Shown here: piece after piece, positions 36,315 through 45,456 of the stretch | Position numbering within the stretch: the first letter of the stretch is position 1 | Layout of the letters: every line of letters starts with the position of its first letter | DNA from: W1P20-047 sp051878795 | GTDB taxonomy: Bacteria; Actinomycetota; Coriobacteriia; Coriobacteriales; Eggerthellaceae | Length of the DNA: 64,000 nt | Direction: 5' to 3' | NCBI GenBank assembly: GCA_051878795.1 | Contig: JBJEKU010000029.1 | Span: forward strand, 1-64,000 | The notes under the pieces: generated by a model | Database searches by the model: none | Told to the model about the DNA's origin: nothing | The model's input: the letters and a program-made list of their open reading frames with translations, nothing else | Program-made: the position numbers and the translations under genes

Positions 36315-37742
36315 CTAGCCCTTGAAATCGCCCTTTTCGAGCATCTGCTGGAGCTGGCGCATTTCGGAAAGGCCCATGCCAGCGGGCATGCCGGGGATGC
36401 CGCGGCGGCGCCCCTTCTTGCCTTTCTTCCCCTTCTTGCCCCCGGTCATGGCTTCGACCTGGGGCATGACCTTCTTCATCATCTTCTTGGTCTCGTTGAA
36501 TTTCTTGATGAGCTGGTTCACTTCCGTCACAGTCACACCGGCACCGCGGGCGATACGGGCGCGACGGCTGCCGTTGAGGACTTCGGGATGTTCGCGCTCC
36601 CGCTTGGTCATGCTGTGGATGATCACTTCCATGCGGTCGAGGGCCTTCAGGTCCACCTGGCCGGAAGAAAGCGCGCGGTCGCCACCGGGCAACGCGGAGA
36701 TGAGCTTGGTGATGCCGCCTACCTTATGGATCTGCCTGTTCATTTCGAGGAAGTCGTTCAGATTCAGGTTCGCACGCGCCATGCGCTCGGCGGTTTCGGC
36801 CTCGATTTCCTCGGCCTTCATCTTAGACGCGGTCTCGATCAGGCTGATGACGTCGCCCATCCCTAAGATACGCTTGGCCATGCGATCGGGATGGAAGGGC
36901 TCCAACGAATCGGGTTTCTCGCCCTGGCTGATGAACTTGATGGGCTTGCCCGTGACCTCGCGGATGGAAAGCGCACCGCCGCCGCGTGCGTCGCCGTCCA
37001 TCTTGGACATGATCACGCCGTCGAAGTCGACGCGCTCGGCGAATGCCGCCGCCACGTTCACCACATCCTGGCCGGTCATGGCATCGACGACCATCAGGAT
37101 CTGGTCGGGCTTCACAGCCTTCTTGATGTCCTCGGCTTCCTGCATCATCTGCTCGTCGACATGCAGGCGGCCGGCGGTATCCACGATGACCACGTCGCGC
37201 ATGCTGTCGATCGCATCGCGCACGCCACCCTTGGCAATTGCCACGGGATCCTTGCCATCGCCCCTGAACACGCGCACGCCCATTTCATCGCCCAAGGTCT
37301 GCAGCTGGTCGGCTGCAGCGGGACGGTACACGTCGCAAGCAGCAAGCAGGGGGCTGTGGCCCTGTTGCTTGAGCAGATAGGCCAGCTTGGCTGCCGCAGT
37401 GGTCTTACCGGAACCCTGCAGGCCCACGAGCATGATGACATTGGGGATGCGCCCGCTCAGAACCAGCTTGGACTCCGACTGGCCTAAAAGCGCGGTCAAC
37501 TCGTCGAGGACCACCTTGGTGACATTCTGCGCGGGGGTGAGCGATTCGAGCACCTCGGCCTCGAGGCAGCGGTCCTTGCACTTGGCAATGAAGGACTTCA
37601 CCACCTTGAAATTGACGTCCGCTTCCAGAAGGGCGAGGCGGATCTCGCGCATCGCCGCGTTGATATCCTCCTCGGTCAGCCTGCCCTTGCCGCGCAAGCC
37701 GGAGAAGATACCCTGGAGTCGTTCGGAAAGGTTATCAAGCAT
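36315..37742 (-). CDS. ffh: Signal recognition particle GTPase Ffh
   Basis: 475 residues. The NG domain has G1 GLQGSGKT at 107-114, the DTAGR box, and TKMDGDARGG (here SKMDGDARGG); the Met-rich M domain after about residue 300 binds SRP RNA and signal sequences and ends in a Gly/Lys-rich tail. With FtsY it sends nascent membrane proteins to the translocon. It lies six bases after ftsY, the last gene of plsX-rnc-smc-ftsY-ffh, and starts at ATG 37742 behind GGAAG. I do not see a clear terminator in the 160 bases after it. Confidence 0.98.
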   Translation of the reverse strand: MLDNLSERLQGIFSGLRGKGRLTEEDINAAMREIRLALLEADVNFKVVKSFIAKCKDRCLEAEVLESLTPAQNVTKVVLDELTALLGQSESKLVLSGRIPNVIMLVGLQGSGKTTAAAKLAYLLKQQGHSPLLAACDVYRPAAADQLQTLGDEMGVRVFRGDGKDPVAIAKGGVRDAIDSMRDVVIVDTAGRLHVDEQMMQEAEDIKKAVKPDQILMVVDAMTGQDVVNVAAAFAERVDFDGVIMSKMDGDARGGGALSIREVTGKPIKFISQGEKPDSLEPFHPDRMAKRILGMGDVISLIETASKMKAEEIEAETAERMARANLNLNDFLEMNRQIHKVGGITKLISALPGGDRALSSGQVDLKALDRMEVIIHSMTKREREHPEVLNGSRRARIARGAGVTVTEVNQLIKKFNETKKMMKKVMPQVEAMTGGKKGKKGKKGRRRGIPGMPAGMGLSEMRQLQQMLEKGDFKG

Positions 37743-37748
37743 CTTCGG

Positions 37749-39071
37749 TTACTTCCTTCCAGCCCAACGGAACAGGCGCTTGAAGACGCCTTCCTTCTCG
37801 GGCTTCTCTTCTTCTGCCTGCTCGACATCGTCGCCTGCGGGCTCTTGCGCGTCATCCTGGGAAACCTGTTCTTCGCAGGACTCGCCCTCGGCCTGCCCAT
37901 CGGCTTCCGCCTGGAACGCCTGCCCTTCAACGGGCCCGGGTTCCGCCCCGGTACCGGGCGCACCTTCGGCACCATCGGTCCCATCCTCCAGGGCGGATGC
38001 GCATTCCGCTTCGGGTTCGAGCTGGGTTTCGGGCTCGGGCTCTCCGGCTACCGCGCTCTCGGCTTCGGGCTCGGGCTCGGCTGCAGCCTCGGAAGCCTGT
38101 CCCTCGGGCTGGAATGCCGGTTCGTCCGGCTCCCCGCCTTCCTGCTCGGATGCAACGGGCACTTCCTCGGGTTCGGCGCCGATAAGAGCCGCGGAGAAGT
38201 TGCGGGGGTCGAAATCCTGCAGGTCTTCCAAACGCTCGCCCACGCCGATCTTGGCGATGGGCAGCTCGAGCTCGCTCGACACGGCCAATGCGATGCCGCC
38301 GCGCGCCGTTCCGTCCAGCTTGGTCACGATGACCGCGTCCAGATCGAGCGCCTTATGGAATTGCCTCGCCTGGGAAAGGCCGTTCTGCCCGGTCGTAGCA
38401 TCGATGACGAGTACGGTCTTCACGGGGATCTGCGAGCGCTTGCGCACCACGTTCACGACCTTCTGCAGCTCGCGCATAAGGTCATCGCTGGTATGCAGGC
38501 GCCCCGCGGTGTCGATCAGAATCATATCGGCGCCGATTTCCTCGCCGCGCTCGATGGTGTCGTAGCACACGCTCGCAGGGTCGCTTCCGCGTTCGCGCTC
38601 GACGATCTCCACATCGGCACGGCGGCCCCATTCCTCGAGCTGCTCGATTGCCGCGGCCCTGAAGGTGTCGGCGCTGCCCAGAAGCACATTGCGGCCTGCA
38701 GCCTTCGCCTCGTAGGCGATCTTGCCCACCGTGGTGGTCTTGCCTGCGCCGTTGATGCCTACGAACAGCACCAGGACCGGGTTCTCGTCGAAGATATTGG
38801 TTTCCGCAACCGTGAAATGCTCGGCAATCCTGTCGGAAAGCGCATCCATGACCGCATAGGCATCGGGAAGCGCATGGCGCTTCGCCTCGTTCTTCATGCG
38901 GTAGACGATATTCGCGGAAGTGATTGCGCCCACATCGCTCATGATCAGGGCCTCTTCCAAACCGTCCCAGAATTCGTCGTCAACATCGGGGCCTCGGTCG
39001 AGCAGCATGTTCATCTGCTCGGTGAACCGCTGGCGCGTACGCGTCATACCCTCTTTAAATCGTTCCCACAT
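37749..39071 (-). CDS. ftsY: SRP receptor FtsY with C-terminal acidic domain
   Basis: 440 residues. The NG domain comes first (1-297): G1 GINGAGKT at 105-112, DTAGR at 186-190, TKLDGTARGG near 250 and the closing FDPRNFSAALIG. Then 298-427 is an acidic Glu/Pro/Ala region like the A domain that precedes NG in other FtsYs, and the last 13 residues are a basic amphipathic segment (GVFKRLFRWAGRK) that resembles a membrane-targeting helix. The usual order A-NG is thus reversed. Function as SRP receptor is secure; the placement of the membrane helix is the odd feature. ATG 39071 overlaps nothing and lies three bases after the smc stop. Confidence 0.96.
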   Translation of the reverse strand: MWERFKEGMTRTRQRFTEQMNMLLDRGPDVDDEFWDGLEEALIMSDVGAITSANIVYRMKNEAKRHALPDAYAVMDALSDRIAEHFTVAETNIFDENPVLVLFVGINGAGKTTTVGKIAYEAKAAGRNVLLGSADTFRAAAIEQLEEWGRRADVEIVERERGSDPASVCYDTIERGEEIGADMILIDTAGRLHTSDDLMRELQKVVNVVRKRSQIPVKTVLVIDATTGQNGLSQARQFHKALDLDAVIVTKLDGTARGGIALAVSSELELPIAKIGVGERLEDLQDFDPRNFSAALIGAEPEEVPVASEQEGGEPDEPAFQPEGQASEAAAEPEPEAESAVAGEPEPETQLEPEAECASALEDGTDGAEGAPGTGAEPGPVEGQAFQAEADGQAEGESCEEQVSQDDAQEPAGDDVEQAEEEKPEKEGVFKRLFRWAGRK

Positions 39072-39074
39072 GGG

Positions 39075-42000
39075 CTATCCTTCCGCATATCGCAGGGCAT
39101 TATCCAGTCGCTGGCTCATCACCTTGGTCACACCGTCGGCCTGCATGGAAACGCCGTACAGCACGTCGGCCATTTCCATGGTCCTCCTCTGGTGCGTGAT
39201 CACGATGAACTGCGAGTCATTCCTCAACGTATCAAGATAGGCTACCAGACGACGCAGATTCGTGTCATCCAGAGCCGCCTCCACTTCGTCCAAAATATAG
39301 AAGGGGGTGGCACGGGTCTTGTAGACGGCGAACAGCAAGGCGAGCGCGGTCAGGGATTTCTCACCGCCGGACATGAGCGTCATCTTCAGGATCCTCTTTC
39401 CCGAAGGCTGAGCACTCACCTCCACGCCGGTTTCCTCGAGGTTGTCCGGGTCGGTCAGGGCGAGCTCGCCCTTCCCCCCGGGGAACAGCGAAGCGAATGC
39501 TTCCTGGAAGTTCGCACTCACCACTTGGAAGGTCCTTGCAAAGTCCTCGCGCATGCGCGCATCGATAGCGCCCACGATCCTGGTAAGCAAGCGCCTGGCG
39601 GAAAGCATATCGTCCAGCTGCGAGGTCAGGTACTCGTAGCGTTGCCTCAACTCCTCGTATTCCTCCACGGCATCGGGGTTGATCGTGCCCATCCCCTTGA
39701 TCTTGCGCCTGAGCTTTTCCGCCCTCTCTTCCAAAAGCGGACGATCTTCTTCCAAATGGACATCGAGCGCCTTCTCCAAGGGAACGCCGCACCCGTCGAC
39801 GATGGCGGCAACCGCAGACTCCACCTTGAGCTCGATTCGGCTCTTCTCCACGCGGATATCGGCAAGAAGAGCCGCTTGCGCATCGCGGCGGCCGTATTCG
39901 GCAGTGAGTTCCGCACGGGAGGCATTGATGGCCCGATTGAGCTCGTCGGATTGCCCCTGCGAGCGCGTGATCTGCTGTCCGAGGGCTTCGACCCTCGTGC
40001 GCGCCAGGTCGGCGAGGCGGGCCAGAAGGGAAACGAGCGGGTCGATCCGCTCAAGCGAAGCCTCTTTCCGGGCAATGCCGGACTTCGCACGGCGGGACTG
40101 CTCTTCCGCTCTGCGGATATCGCCCTCGCAAGCCTGGAGCATGCGCTTGGCATAGGCGAGCCGCTCGGATGCCGCAGCATGAGCCACCTTCGCCTCGGAA
40201 AGGTCCTGGGCCGCCCGATCGGCCTCGGCGCGCACCGGGGAAATCTCCGCACGCTTCCGATCCAGTTCCGCCTTGATGGATTCTGCCTCCTCGGAAAGCC
40301 GGGCCACCTTCGCCTCGTAGGCTTCCGCATCGGGCTGGGCCCGCGCAAGCATCGCATCGACGTCGCGCTGCTGTTCTTCGAGGGCGGCTGCTTGCGCCTC
40401 CAGGGACTTCCTGTCTTTCAGAGCGCGATCGCGCTCCCCTTCGGCCGCCTGGGATTCGCCCTTCAATTGGGCGAGGCGCTGGGACAGCTCCAAGCCCTTC
40501 GCCTGGACCCGGCGCAAGTCCGCCTCGGCTTCCCGGGCATGGGCACCCGCCTGTTCGAAGGAGCTTTGGGCCCGCACCAACTCGGCGCGCGCATTCTCTA
40601 TCTCGCGGTAGTCGGCAAGCTCGGATGCGCTGCCCTCATGGTCCCTGAAACAGGTCAGCTTGCCATTCGGCCAGATAACGAAACCGTCACGGCAGGCGCA
40701 GACCGCCCTATTGCCTGCCTGTACGAAGGCAGCGGCGTCGGAAAGGCAATCGAAGAGCCTGACGTCGCCCAGGATCGCAGAAAGGATCCCCTTGGTCTGG
40801 GACGGAGCCTCCACGCAATCGAGAAGGCAAACCCCCTCCCCCCTCAAGGGAGAAACCTCCCCTTCTCCGTACAGCACGGTGAGAACACCCGTTGGGGCGC
40901 TTCCATCCAGCCCTTCGACAAGGGAAAGCGCATCGCGCACGCCATCCACCACCAGTGCGTTCACATCCTCGCCAAGCAGATGGGCGAGGAGGGGCTCCAA
41001 GTCGTCGGGGACCGAGACCTGGGCGACCAGGGGACTCGCTCCAAGACCCAGCTTCTCCGCCAGCTCTAAGCCCAGGGTGCGCAGGGGGTTCTTCGCCTGC
41101 CGCTTATTCCACGCGCTCTCAAGGCCCTTCAGGTGGGCCCCCGTCGCAGCACTCTTCTCGCGCATCGATTCTGCCCGAGCCCTCAGTTCGTCGCGCCGGC
41201 GCAGGGCCATGCCCGACTCTTCCCTCAAGGAGGCTTCCTCGGCCTTCGCATCGGCAAGCCTGCCCGCAATCTCTTCCGCCCGCGCACTCGCCTGCTCGCT
41301 CGATCGGCGTGCCTGCTCCAAACGAGATTCCAGCTCCTTCGCCTGCACCTGGATCAACTCGGTGCGGGCGCGGTTGCTCGAAAGGATCTCTTGCGTGCGG
41401 GCAAGCAGGCGGCGCGTCTCCTCCAGATCGGAAAGGACGTCGCGCCTGCGATGGGATAAGCCGTCGATTTCCTGTTGGAGGGTGCGCTGAAGGGTGCGCT
41501 TCTCGTCCAACAGGCCCTGGGCGCGTACCTTCGCCTGGTTTGCCGACTCCCAGGCAGTCTGCGCCTGGGCAAGCGAGGCTGCAGCGGATTCCCGGGCGCT
41601 TTGCGCAGCCTGGGATGCGCGCATGTCGTTTTCCAGGGATATCCTCATCTCCGCCAGATAATCCACCGCTGCACGCTTCTTCTCCCTGAAGAGCATGATG
41701 TCGGAATCGAGTTTTCCCAGCGCTGCTTGGGCGCGGGAATGCCTGCGGGAATGTTCCCCTGCACCGGAAATGATCCCCTGCAGCCGTTCCTGAAGATCCG
41801 CAGCCTGGGCCTCCTTCTTCCCGATCGCATCTTGGATCGAGGCCAGCGCTTCCTGGGCGGTTGCCTCGTCCGATTCCGTCCTATCCCACTGGCCCTGGAG
41901 GATGCGCAGATCATCCACCGCAAGCTGCAATTCCAAGCCGGCAAGCACGGCAGCCGCATCGCGGTACTCGATTGCCTGCTTGGCCTTGCGCTCGAGCGGC

Positions 42001-42608
42001 TTCATCTGGCGCTTCACTTCCGAAACGATATCGCGCACCCTGGTAAGATGATCATCCATCGCTGCAAGCTTCCGCTCGCTCTTTTCCTTGCGCTGCTTAT
42101 GCTTGAGAACGCCGGCAGCCTCCTCGATGAGCATACGCAGGTCCTCGGGCTTCGACTGGAGGATGGAGCTGAGCTGCCCCTGCCCGATGATGGAATGCGT
42201 CCCGGTTCCCAAACCCGAATCGTGCAGGATATCCAGCACATCCATGCGCCTGGACACGGTGCCGTTGATCAGGTATTCGCTCGCTCCATCGCGATACATG
42301 CGGCGGGTAAGGGATACTTCGGTGAAATCGACCGGCAAGGTGCCGTCGGAATTATCCAGGACAAGGCTGACTTCCGCCATTCCCTGGGGTTTGCGTGCGG
42401 ACGAGCCCGAGAAGATGACGTCTTCCATGGACTGGCCGCGCAGGTTCCTGGCATTGCGTTCGCCCAACACCCATAGCACTGCGTCGGAGATATTCGATTT
42501 TCCCGATCCGTTAGGTCCCACGATCGCAGAGATACCGGGCTCGAAAGCCATGACGCTGCGATCCGCAAAGGATTTGAAGCCCTTCAGGACAAGAGATTTA
42601 AGATACAC
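39075..42608 (-). CDS. smc: Chromosome segregation ATPase SMC
   Basis: 1177 residues, standard length. Walker A GPNGSGKSN at 31-39, long coiled coils, a hinge at about 510-640 (VQVSVPDDLEPLLAHLLGEDVNALVV) and the C-terminal signature LMSGGEKSLTALALLFA with Walker B YILDEVEAALDD. SMC with ScpAB loops and organises the chromosome. Start is GTG 42608 behind AAGGGG that overlaps the rnc stop region. It stands in the usual rnc-smc-ftsY order. Confidence 0.98.
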   Translation of the reverse strand: MYLKSLVLKGFKSFADRSVMAFEPGISAIVGPNGSGKSNISDAVLWVLGERNARNLRGQSMEDVIFSGSSARKPQGMAEVSLVLDNSDGTLPVDFTEVSLTRRMYRDGASEYLINGTVSRRMDVLDILHDSGLGTGTHSIIGQGQLSSILQSKPEDLRMLIEEAAGVLKHKQRKEKSERKLAAMDDHLTRVRDIVSEVKRQMKPLERKAKQAIEYRDAAAVLAGLELQLAVDDLRILQGQWDRTESDEATAQEALASIQDAIGKKEAQAADLQERLQGIISGAGEHSRRHSRAQAALGKLDSDIMLFREKKRAAVDYLAEMRISLENDMRASQAAQSARESAAASLAQAQTAWESANQAKVRAQGLLDEKRTLQRTLQQEIDGLSHRRRDVLSDLEETRRLLARTQEILSSNRARTELIQVQAKELESRLEQARRSSEQASARAEEIAGRLADAKAEEASLREESGMALRRRDELRARAESMREKSAATGAHLKGLESAWNKRQAKNPLRTLGLELAEKLGLGASPLVAQVSVPDDLEPLLAHLLGEDVNALVVDGVRDALSLVEGLDGSAPTGVLTVLYGEGEVSPLRGEGVCLLDCVEAPSQTKGILSAILGDVRLFDCLSDAAAFVQAGNRAVCACRDGFVIWPNGKLTCFRDHEGSASELADYREIENARAELVRAQSSFEQAGAHAREAEADLRRVQAKGLELSQRLAQLKGESQAAEGERDRALKDRKSLEAQAAALEEQQRDVDAMLARAQPDAEAYEAKVARLSEEAESIKAELDRKRAEISPVRAEADRAAQDLSEAKVAHAAASERLAYAKRMLQACEGDIRRAEEQSRRAKSGIARKEASLERIDPLVSLLARLADLARTRVEALGQQITRSQGQSDELNRAINASRAELTAEYGRRDAQAALLADIRVEKSRIELKVESAVAAIVDGCGVPLEKALDVHLEEDRPLLEERAEKLRRKIKGMGTINPDAVEEYEELRQRYEYLTSQLDDMLSARRLLTRIVGAIDARMREDFARTFQVVSANFQEAFASLFPGGKGELALTDPDNLEETGVEVSAQPSGKRILKMTLMSGGEKSLTALALLFAVYKTRATPFYILDEVEAALDDTNLRRLVAYLDTLRNDSQFIVITHQRRTMEMADVLYGVSMQADGVTKVMSQRLDNALRYAEG

Positions 42609-42617
42609 GGGCGCCCC

Positions 42618-43370
42618 TTAGCAGCCCTGGGCCGCCTTGGCCTTCCGGACCAGCGCCAGAATGCCGCCCTCGGCGCGCGCCATTTCCAGAGCGCATTTCG
42701 CGGCGCTTGACTCCGATTCCTTCTTCGTACGTCCCGTACCCTGGGCAAGGGGAATGTCGTCGGCGAGGACCTGGGTGATGAACTCGCGGTCGTGGGGAGG
42801 ACCGAGCGTCTCGACGAGCTGGTAGGTGGGGGTGATGCCCTGCTCCTGCAGCTTTTCCTGGATCACGCTCTTGGGGTTTTCCGGCTCCTTGGCCATGTCG
42901 ATGCTCATGTGGCAGATTAAAGTGCGCTCCACGAACTCGACGGCAGCGGAAAGGCCCCCGTCCAAAAACAGCGCCGCCACCACCGCCTCGTAGACGTTTT
43001 CCAGCGCGGAATGCAGTCCGCGCCTACCTGTACCGCGCTCGGAGAGGCCGAAGATGATGGCATCGGCGAACCCCAGGTCGCTTGCGACCCGGGACAGGGA
43101 GCTCCCCGATACCAGGGCGACCTTGATCCTGGTCAACCCGCCTTCATCGAGCCTGGGGAAGGCATCGAAGGCGGCTTTCGCCACGATACCGCCCAACACG
43201 CTGTCGCCAAGGAACTCCAGACGCTCGTACGAGCACTTGACCGGCTTTCCCTCCACTGCGGAAGGATGCGTGATTGCCGGAAGGAGGATGTTCTCGTCCT
43301 TGAAGGTGTAGCCGATTATCTGCTGCGCAAGCGCGAGCTTCCGCTTCATCTGTTCCCTGTGCAGGCCCAT
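42618..43370 (-). CDS. rnc: Ribonuclease III
   Basis: 250 residues. The catalytic domain has the signature ERLEFLGDSV at 49-58 with metal ligands E52 and D56, and the ENVYEAVVAALFLDGG segment; a dsRNA-binding domain follows (NPKSVIQEKLQEQG ... SSAAKCALEMA). It cuts double-stranded RNA in rRNA precursors and mRNAs. ATG 43370 follows GAAGGGGG by five bases. It lies 27 bases after plsX, and a perfect 13-bp stem upstream of plsX could be a target. Confidence 0.97.
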   Translation of the reverse strand: MGLHREQMKRKLALAQQIIGYTFKDENILLPAITHPSAVEGKPVKCSYERLEFLGDSVLGGIVAKAAFDAFPRLDEGGLTRIKVALVSGSSLSRVASDLGFADAIIFGLSERGTGRRGLHSALENVYEAVVAALFLDGGLSAAVEFVERTLICHMSIDMAKEPENPKSVIQEKLQEQGITPTYQLVETLGPPHDREFITQVLADDIPLAQGTGRTKKESESSAAKCALEMARAEGGILALVRKAKAAQGC

Positions 43371-43397
43371 ATGCACCCCCTTCCTGATTCCGCCGCC

Positions 43398-44408
43398 TTA
43401 TTCGGCGGGTTTCTTCGCTTCGCTGCCGATGGATTCGGCGATCAGTTCCGATACCCCGGTGCGAACGATCTTCGCCGCCATGAGGACGCCGTTCTTGATG
43501 GCGGTTTCGTTCGAGGAGCCATGGCCCACCAGGCAGGCGCCCTTGACGCCAAGAAGGGGGGCACCGCCGTAGGTGTCGGCGCTCACAGATTGCTTCAACT
43601 GGGAAAGCCCGCCCTTCACCGCCATGGCGGCAAGGCCCGTGATGGCATTCTTCTTGAACACGCCCTTCAATTCGCCGAAGAGCATCTTCGCCGTTCCCTC
43701 GATCGTCTTGAGGCAGACATTGCCGGTGAATCCGTCGGTAACCACAATGTCGAATTCGCCGGTCAGCACATCGCAGCCCTCGCAGTTCCCCTTGAAATTG
43801 GGAAGCTGCGCTGCGAGCAGCCGATGGGTCTCCTGGGCGAACTGGCTGCCCTTCGTTTCCTCGGAGCCGATATTGAGCAGGCCGACCGTGGGGTTTTCCA
43901 CGCCCAGGATCTGACGCGTGTAGATGGTTGCCATCTTCGCGAATTGGAGCAGGTACTCGGGCTTGCAGTCGGCATTCGCACCCACGTCGCACATCACGAC
44001 GGGCTTTACCGGCGAGGGCAGCACAGTGCCCAAAGCGGGACGGGAAACGCCCTTGATCCTGCCTGCGACCAAGGTGCCGGCAGCAAGGCAGGCACCTGTG
44101 GAGCCTGCAGAGAAGAAGCCCTGGGCCTTCCCTTCCTTCACCAATCGGCAGCCGACGACGATGGAGGAGTCCTTCTTGCGGCGCACCGCATTTGCGGGAT
44201 GCTCGCCCATCTCGATTTCCTGGGTGCAGGGCACCGCCTCGCAGCGCCCATGACTCTGGGCGAAGGGTACGACCACGTCTTCAGGGCCGCACAGAAGGAC
44301 ACGGATGTCCGCCTGCTCGGCAAGCGCCGCCTCTACTCCAGGCAGCACGACGGAAGGTCCGAAATCGCCGCCGAGGGCATCGACGGCAATGGTGATGGTT
44401 TCAGGCAT
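43398..44408 (-). CDS. plsX: Phosphate acyltransferase PlsX
   Basis: 336 residues. It forms acyl-phosphate from acyl-ACP (and works downstream of FakA-made acyl-phosphate), feeding PlsY in phospholipid synthesis. ITIAVDALGGDFGPSVVLPGVEAAL at the start, GCRLVKEGKAQGFFSAGSTGA, CDVLTGEFDIVVTDGFTGNVCLKTIEG and PLLGVKGACLVGHGSSN fit. It starts behind AGGAGCATCA and leads into rnc. Confidence 0.97.
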   Translation of the reverse strand: MPETITIAVDALGGDFGPSVVLPGVEAALAEQADIRVLLCGPEDVVVPFAQSHGRCEAVPCTQEIEMGEHPANAVRRKKDSSIVVGCRLVKEGKAQGFFSAGSTGACLAAGTLVAGRIKGVSRPALGTVLPSPVKPVVMCDVGANADCKPEYLLQFAKMATIYTRQILGVENPTVGLLNIGSEETKGSQFAQETHRLLAAQLPNFKGNCEGCDVLTGEFDIVVTDGFTGNVCLKTIEGTAKMLFGELKGVFKKNAITGLAAMAVKGGLSQLKQSVSADTYGGAPLLGVKGACLVGHGSSNETAIKNGVLMAAKIVRTGVSELIAESIGSEAKKPAE

Positions 44409-44440
44409 TGATGCTCCTGCTTTCGGTTAGGTCGCGGAAA

Positions 44441-44476
44441 GATCCGACTCTGCATGGTTCGCCGCAGAGTCGGATC
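44441..44476 (-). promoter_or_regulatory. Perfect 13-bp hairpin upstream of plsX
   Basis: GATCCGACTCTGC and GCAGAGTCGGATC pair with no mismatch around ten bases, 33 bases before plsX. The exit has only TTT, so it is a poor terminator. It could be a second terminator, an mRNA-stability stem or an RNase III site. Confidence 0.6.
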
Positions 44477-44532
44477 GCACATCGTCCCATTGGGATTGGA
44501 CGGAGATGCGCAGATTTCGCGAACACAACAAA

Positions 44533-44561
44533 ACCCTCCGAATGCTTCTGCATTCGGAGGA
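44533..44561 (-). terminator. Terminator after rpmF
   Basis: CCTCCGAATGC and GCATTCGGAGG form a perfect 11-bp stem around four bases; the minus-strand exit is GGTTTTGTTGTG. It probably lets only part of the transcription continue into plsX. Confidence 0.85.
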
Positions 44562-44587
44562 TTCCATTCAAATCAAAACGTGCACGC

Positions 44588-44767
44588 TTATGCGGTTTCG
44601 ATAACCTCGCGGTTGCGATAGAAGCCGCAGTTGGGGCACACACGATGCGGCAGCTTGGTTTCGCCGCACTGAGGGCACACCGAACGAGAAGGTGCGGAAA
44701 TCTTGTCGTTTTCGGAACGGCGGGCGTTGTAGCGAGCACGACCCGTCTTGCGTTTAGGTACTGCCAT
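44588..44767 (-). CDS. rpmF: 50S ribosomal protein L32
   Basis: 59 residues: it begins MAVPKRKTGRARYNARR and has the zinc ribbon CPQC ... CPNC near residues 31-47. L32 is placed before plsX in many bacteria. ATG 44767 follows AAGGAGATAACC. A good promoter is 70 bases upstream. Confidence 0.97.
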   Translation of the reverse strand: MAVPKRKTGRARYNARRSENDKISAPSRSVCPQCGETKLPHRVCPNCGFYRNREVIETA

Positions 44768-44835
44768 GGTTATCTCCTTACATAACGAGCCAAAATCAGC
44801 CCGACTTTCGCATTAATCAAAACACGCAAGGCGAT

Positions 44836-44864
44836 ATTCTACTAAACAACATCGCAACTTGCAA
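44836..44864 (-). promoter_or_regulatory. Promoter of rpmF
   Basis: TTGCAA (44864-44859) and TAGAAT (44841-44836) on the minus strand with a 17-base spacer, between the yceD stop and rpmF. Confidence 0.7.
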
Positions 44865-44892
44865 GGCCTCCAAAGAGCCTGCATATTCGCAG

Positions 44893-45450
44893 CTAATCTT
44901 TGAATTCCAGGGCGGAAAGCGCTGCGAAGGGGTTGGCCTTCTCCGCTTCCTGCTGCGCTTCGGCTTCGCGCTTCCCCGCGCAATCGCAGCTCCCCTCGTT
45001 CAGGTTCATCCCGCAATCCTGGCAGATGCCGGCACAGGATTCGTCGCACAGGGGGACGAGCGGCAAATCGACGATGATCGCCGCCTGCAGAAGGGGTACT
45101 AGATCGATCACCCCATCGGGATCCAAATGGTCGAATTCGTCTTCTTCCATATCCTCGTCGGGCCTTGCACCCCCCTCGAGCAGGAAATAGCCCTCGACTT
45201 CCCCGTCGATTTCGAATTCGACTTCATCGAGGCATCGGGCGCACTCGGTGCGCGCAGTGCCCCTGACGCTGCCCATGACCAGCAGGGCATCGGAGGTGTT
45301 GGTGATGCTCACCTGCCACTCGAGGGGTTGGGCGAAGGAATAGGTATCGGGGCCGACGGAGAATTCGGGAAGGTCGTAGCTTCCCTCAAAGGACGAGCTC
45401 TCCGCGCATACGAAGAGCTCATCAGGTACTTTGATGGTGGTATTTTCCAT
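44893..45450 (-). CDS. DUF177 (YceD) family protein
   Basis: 185 residues. The family pattern is CARCLDEVEFEIDGEVEGYF in the middle and LCDESCAGICQDCGMNLNEGSCDC near the end, two Cys clusters that may bind zinc. YceD lies before rpmF in most bacteria and is linked to 23S rRNA maturation. The acidic stretch between the clusters (PDEDMEEDEFDHLDPDG) is usual. It begins six bases after the coiled-coil gene. Confidence 0.93.
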   Translation of the reverse strand: MENTTIKVPDELFVCAESSSFEGSYDLPEFSVGPDTYSFAQPLEWQVSITNTSDALLVMGSVRGTARTECARCLDEVEFEIDGEVEGYFLLEGGARPDEDMEEDEFDHLDPDGVIDLVPLLQAAIIVDLPLVPLCDESCAGICQDCGMNLNEGSCDCAGKREAEAQQEAEKANPFAALSALEFKD

Positions 45451-45456
45451 GATTCC

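Noticed and set aside
37845..41069. 1074-codon plus-strand frame opposite ftsY and smc
   Set aside because: Antisense shadow across two conserved genes; no domain or start signal.
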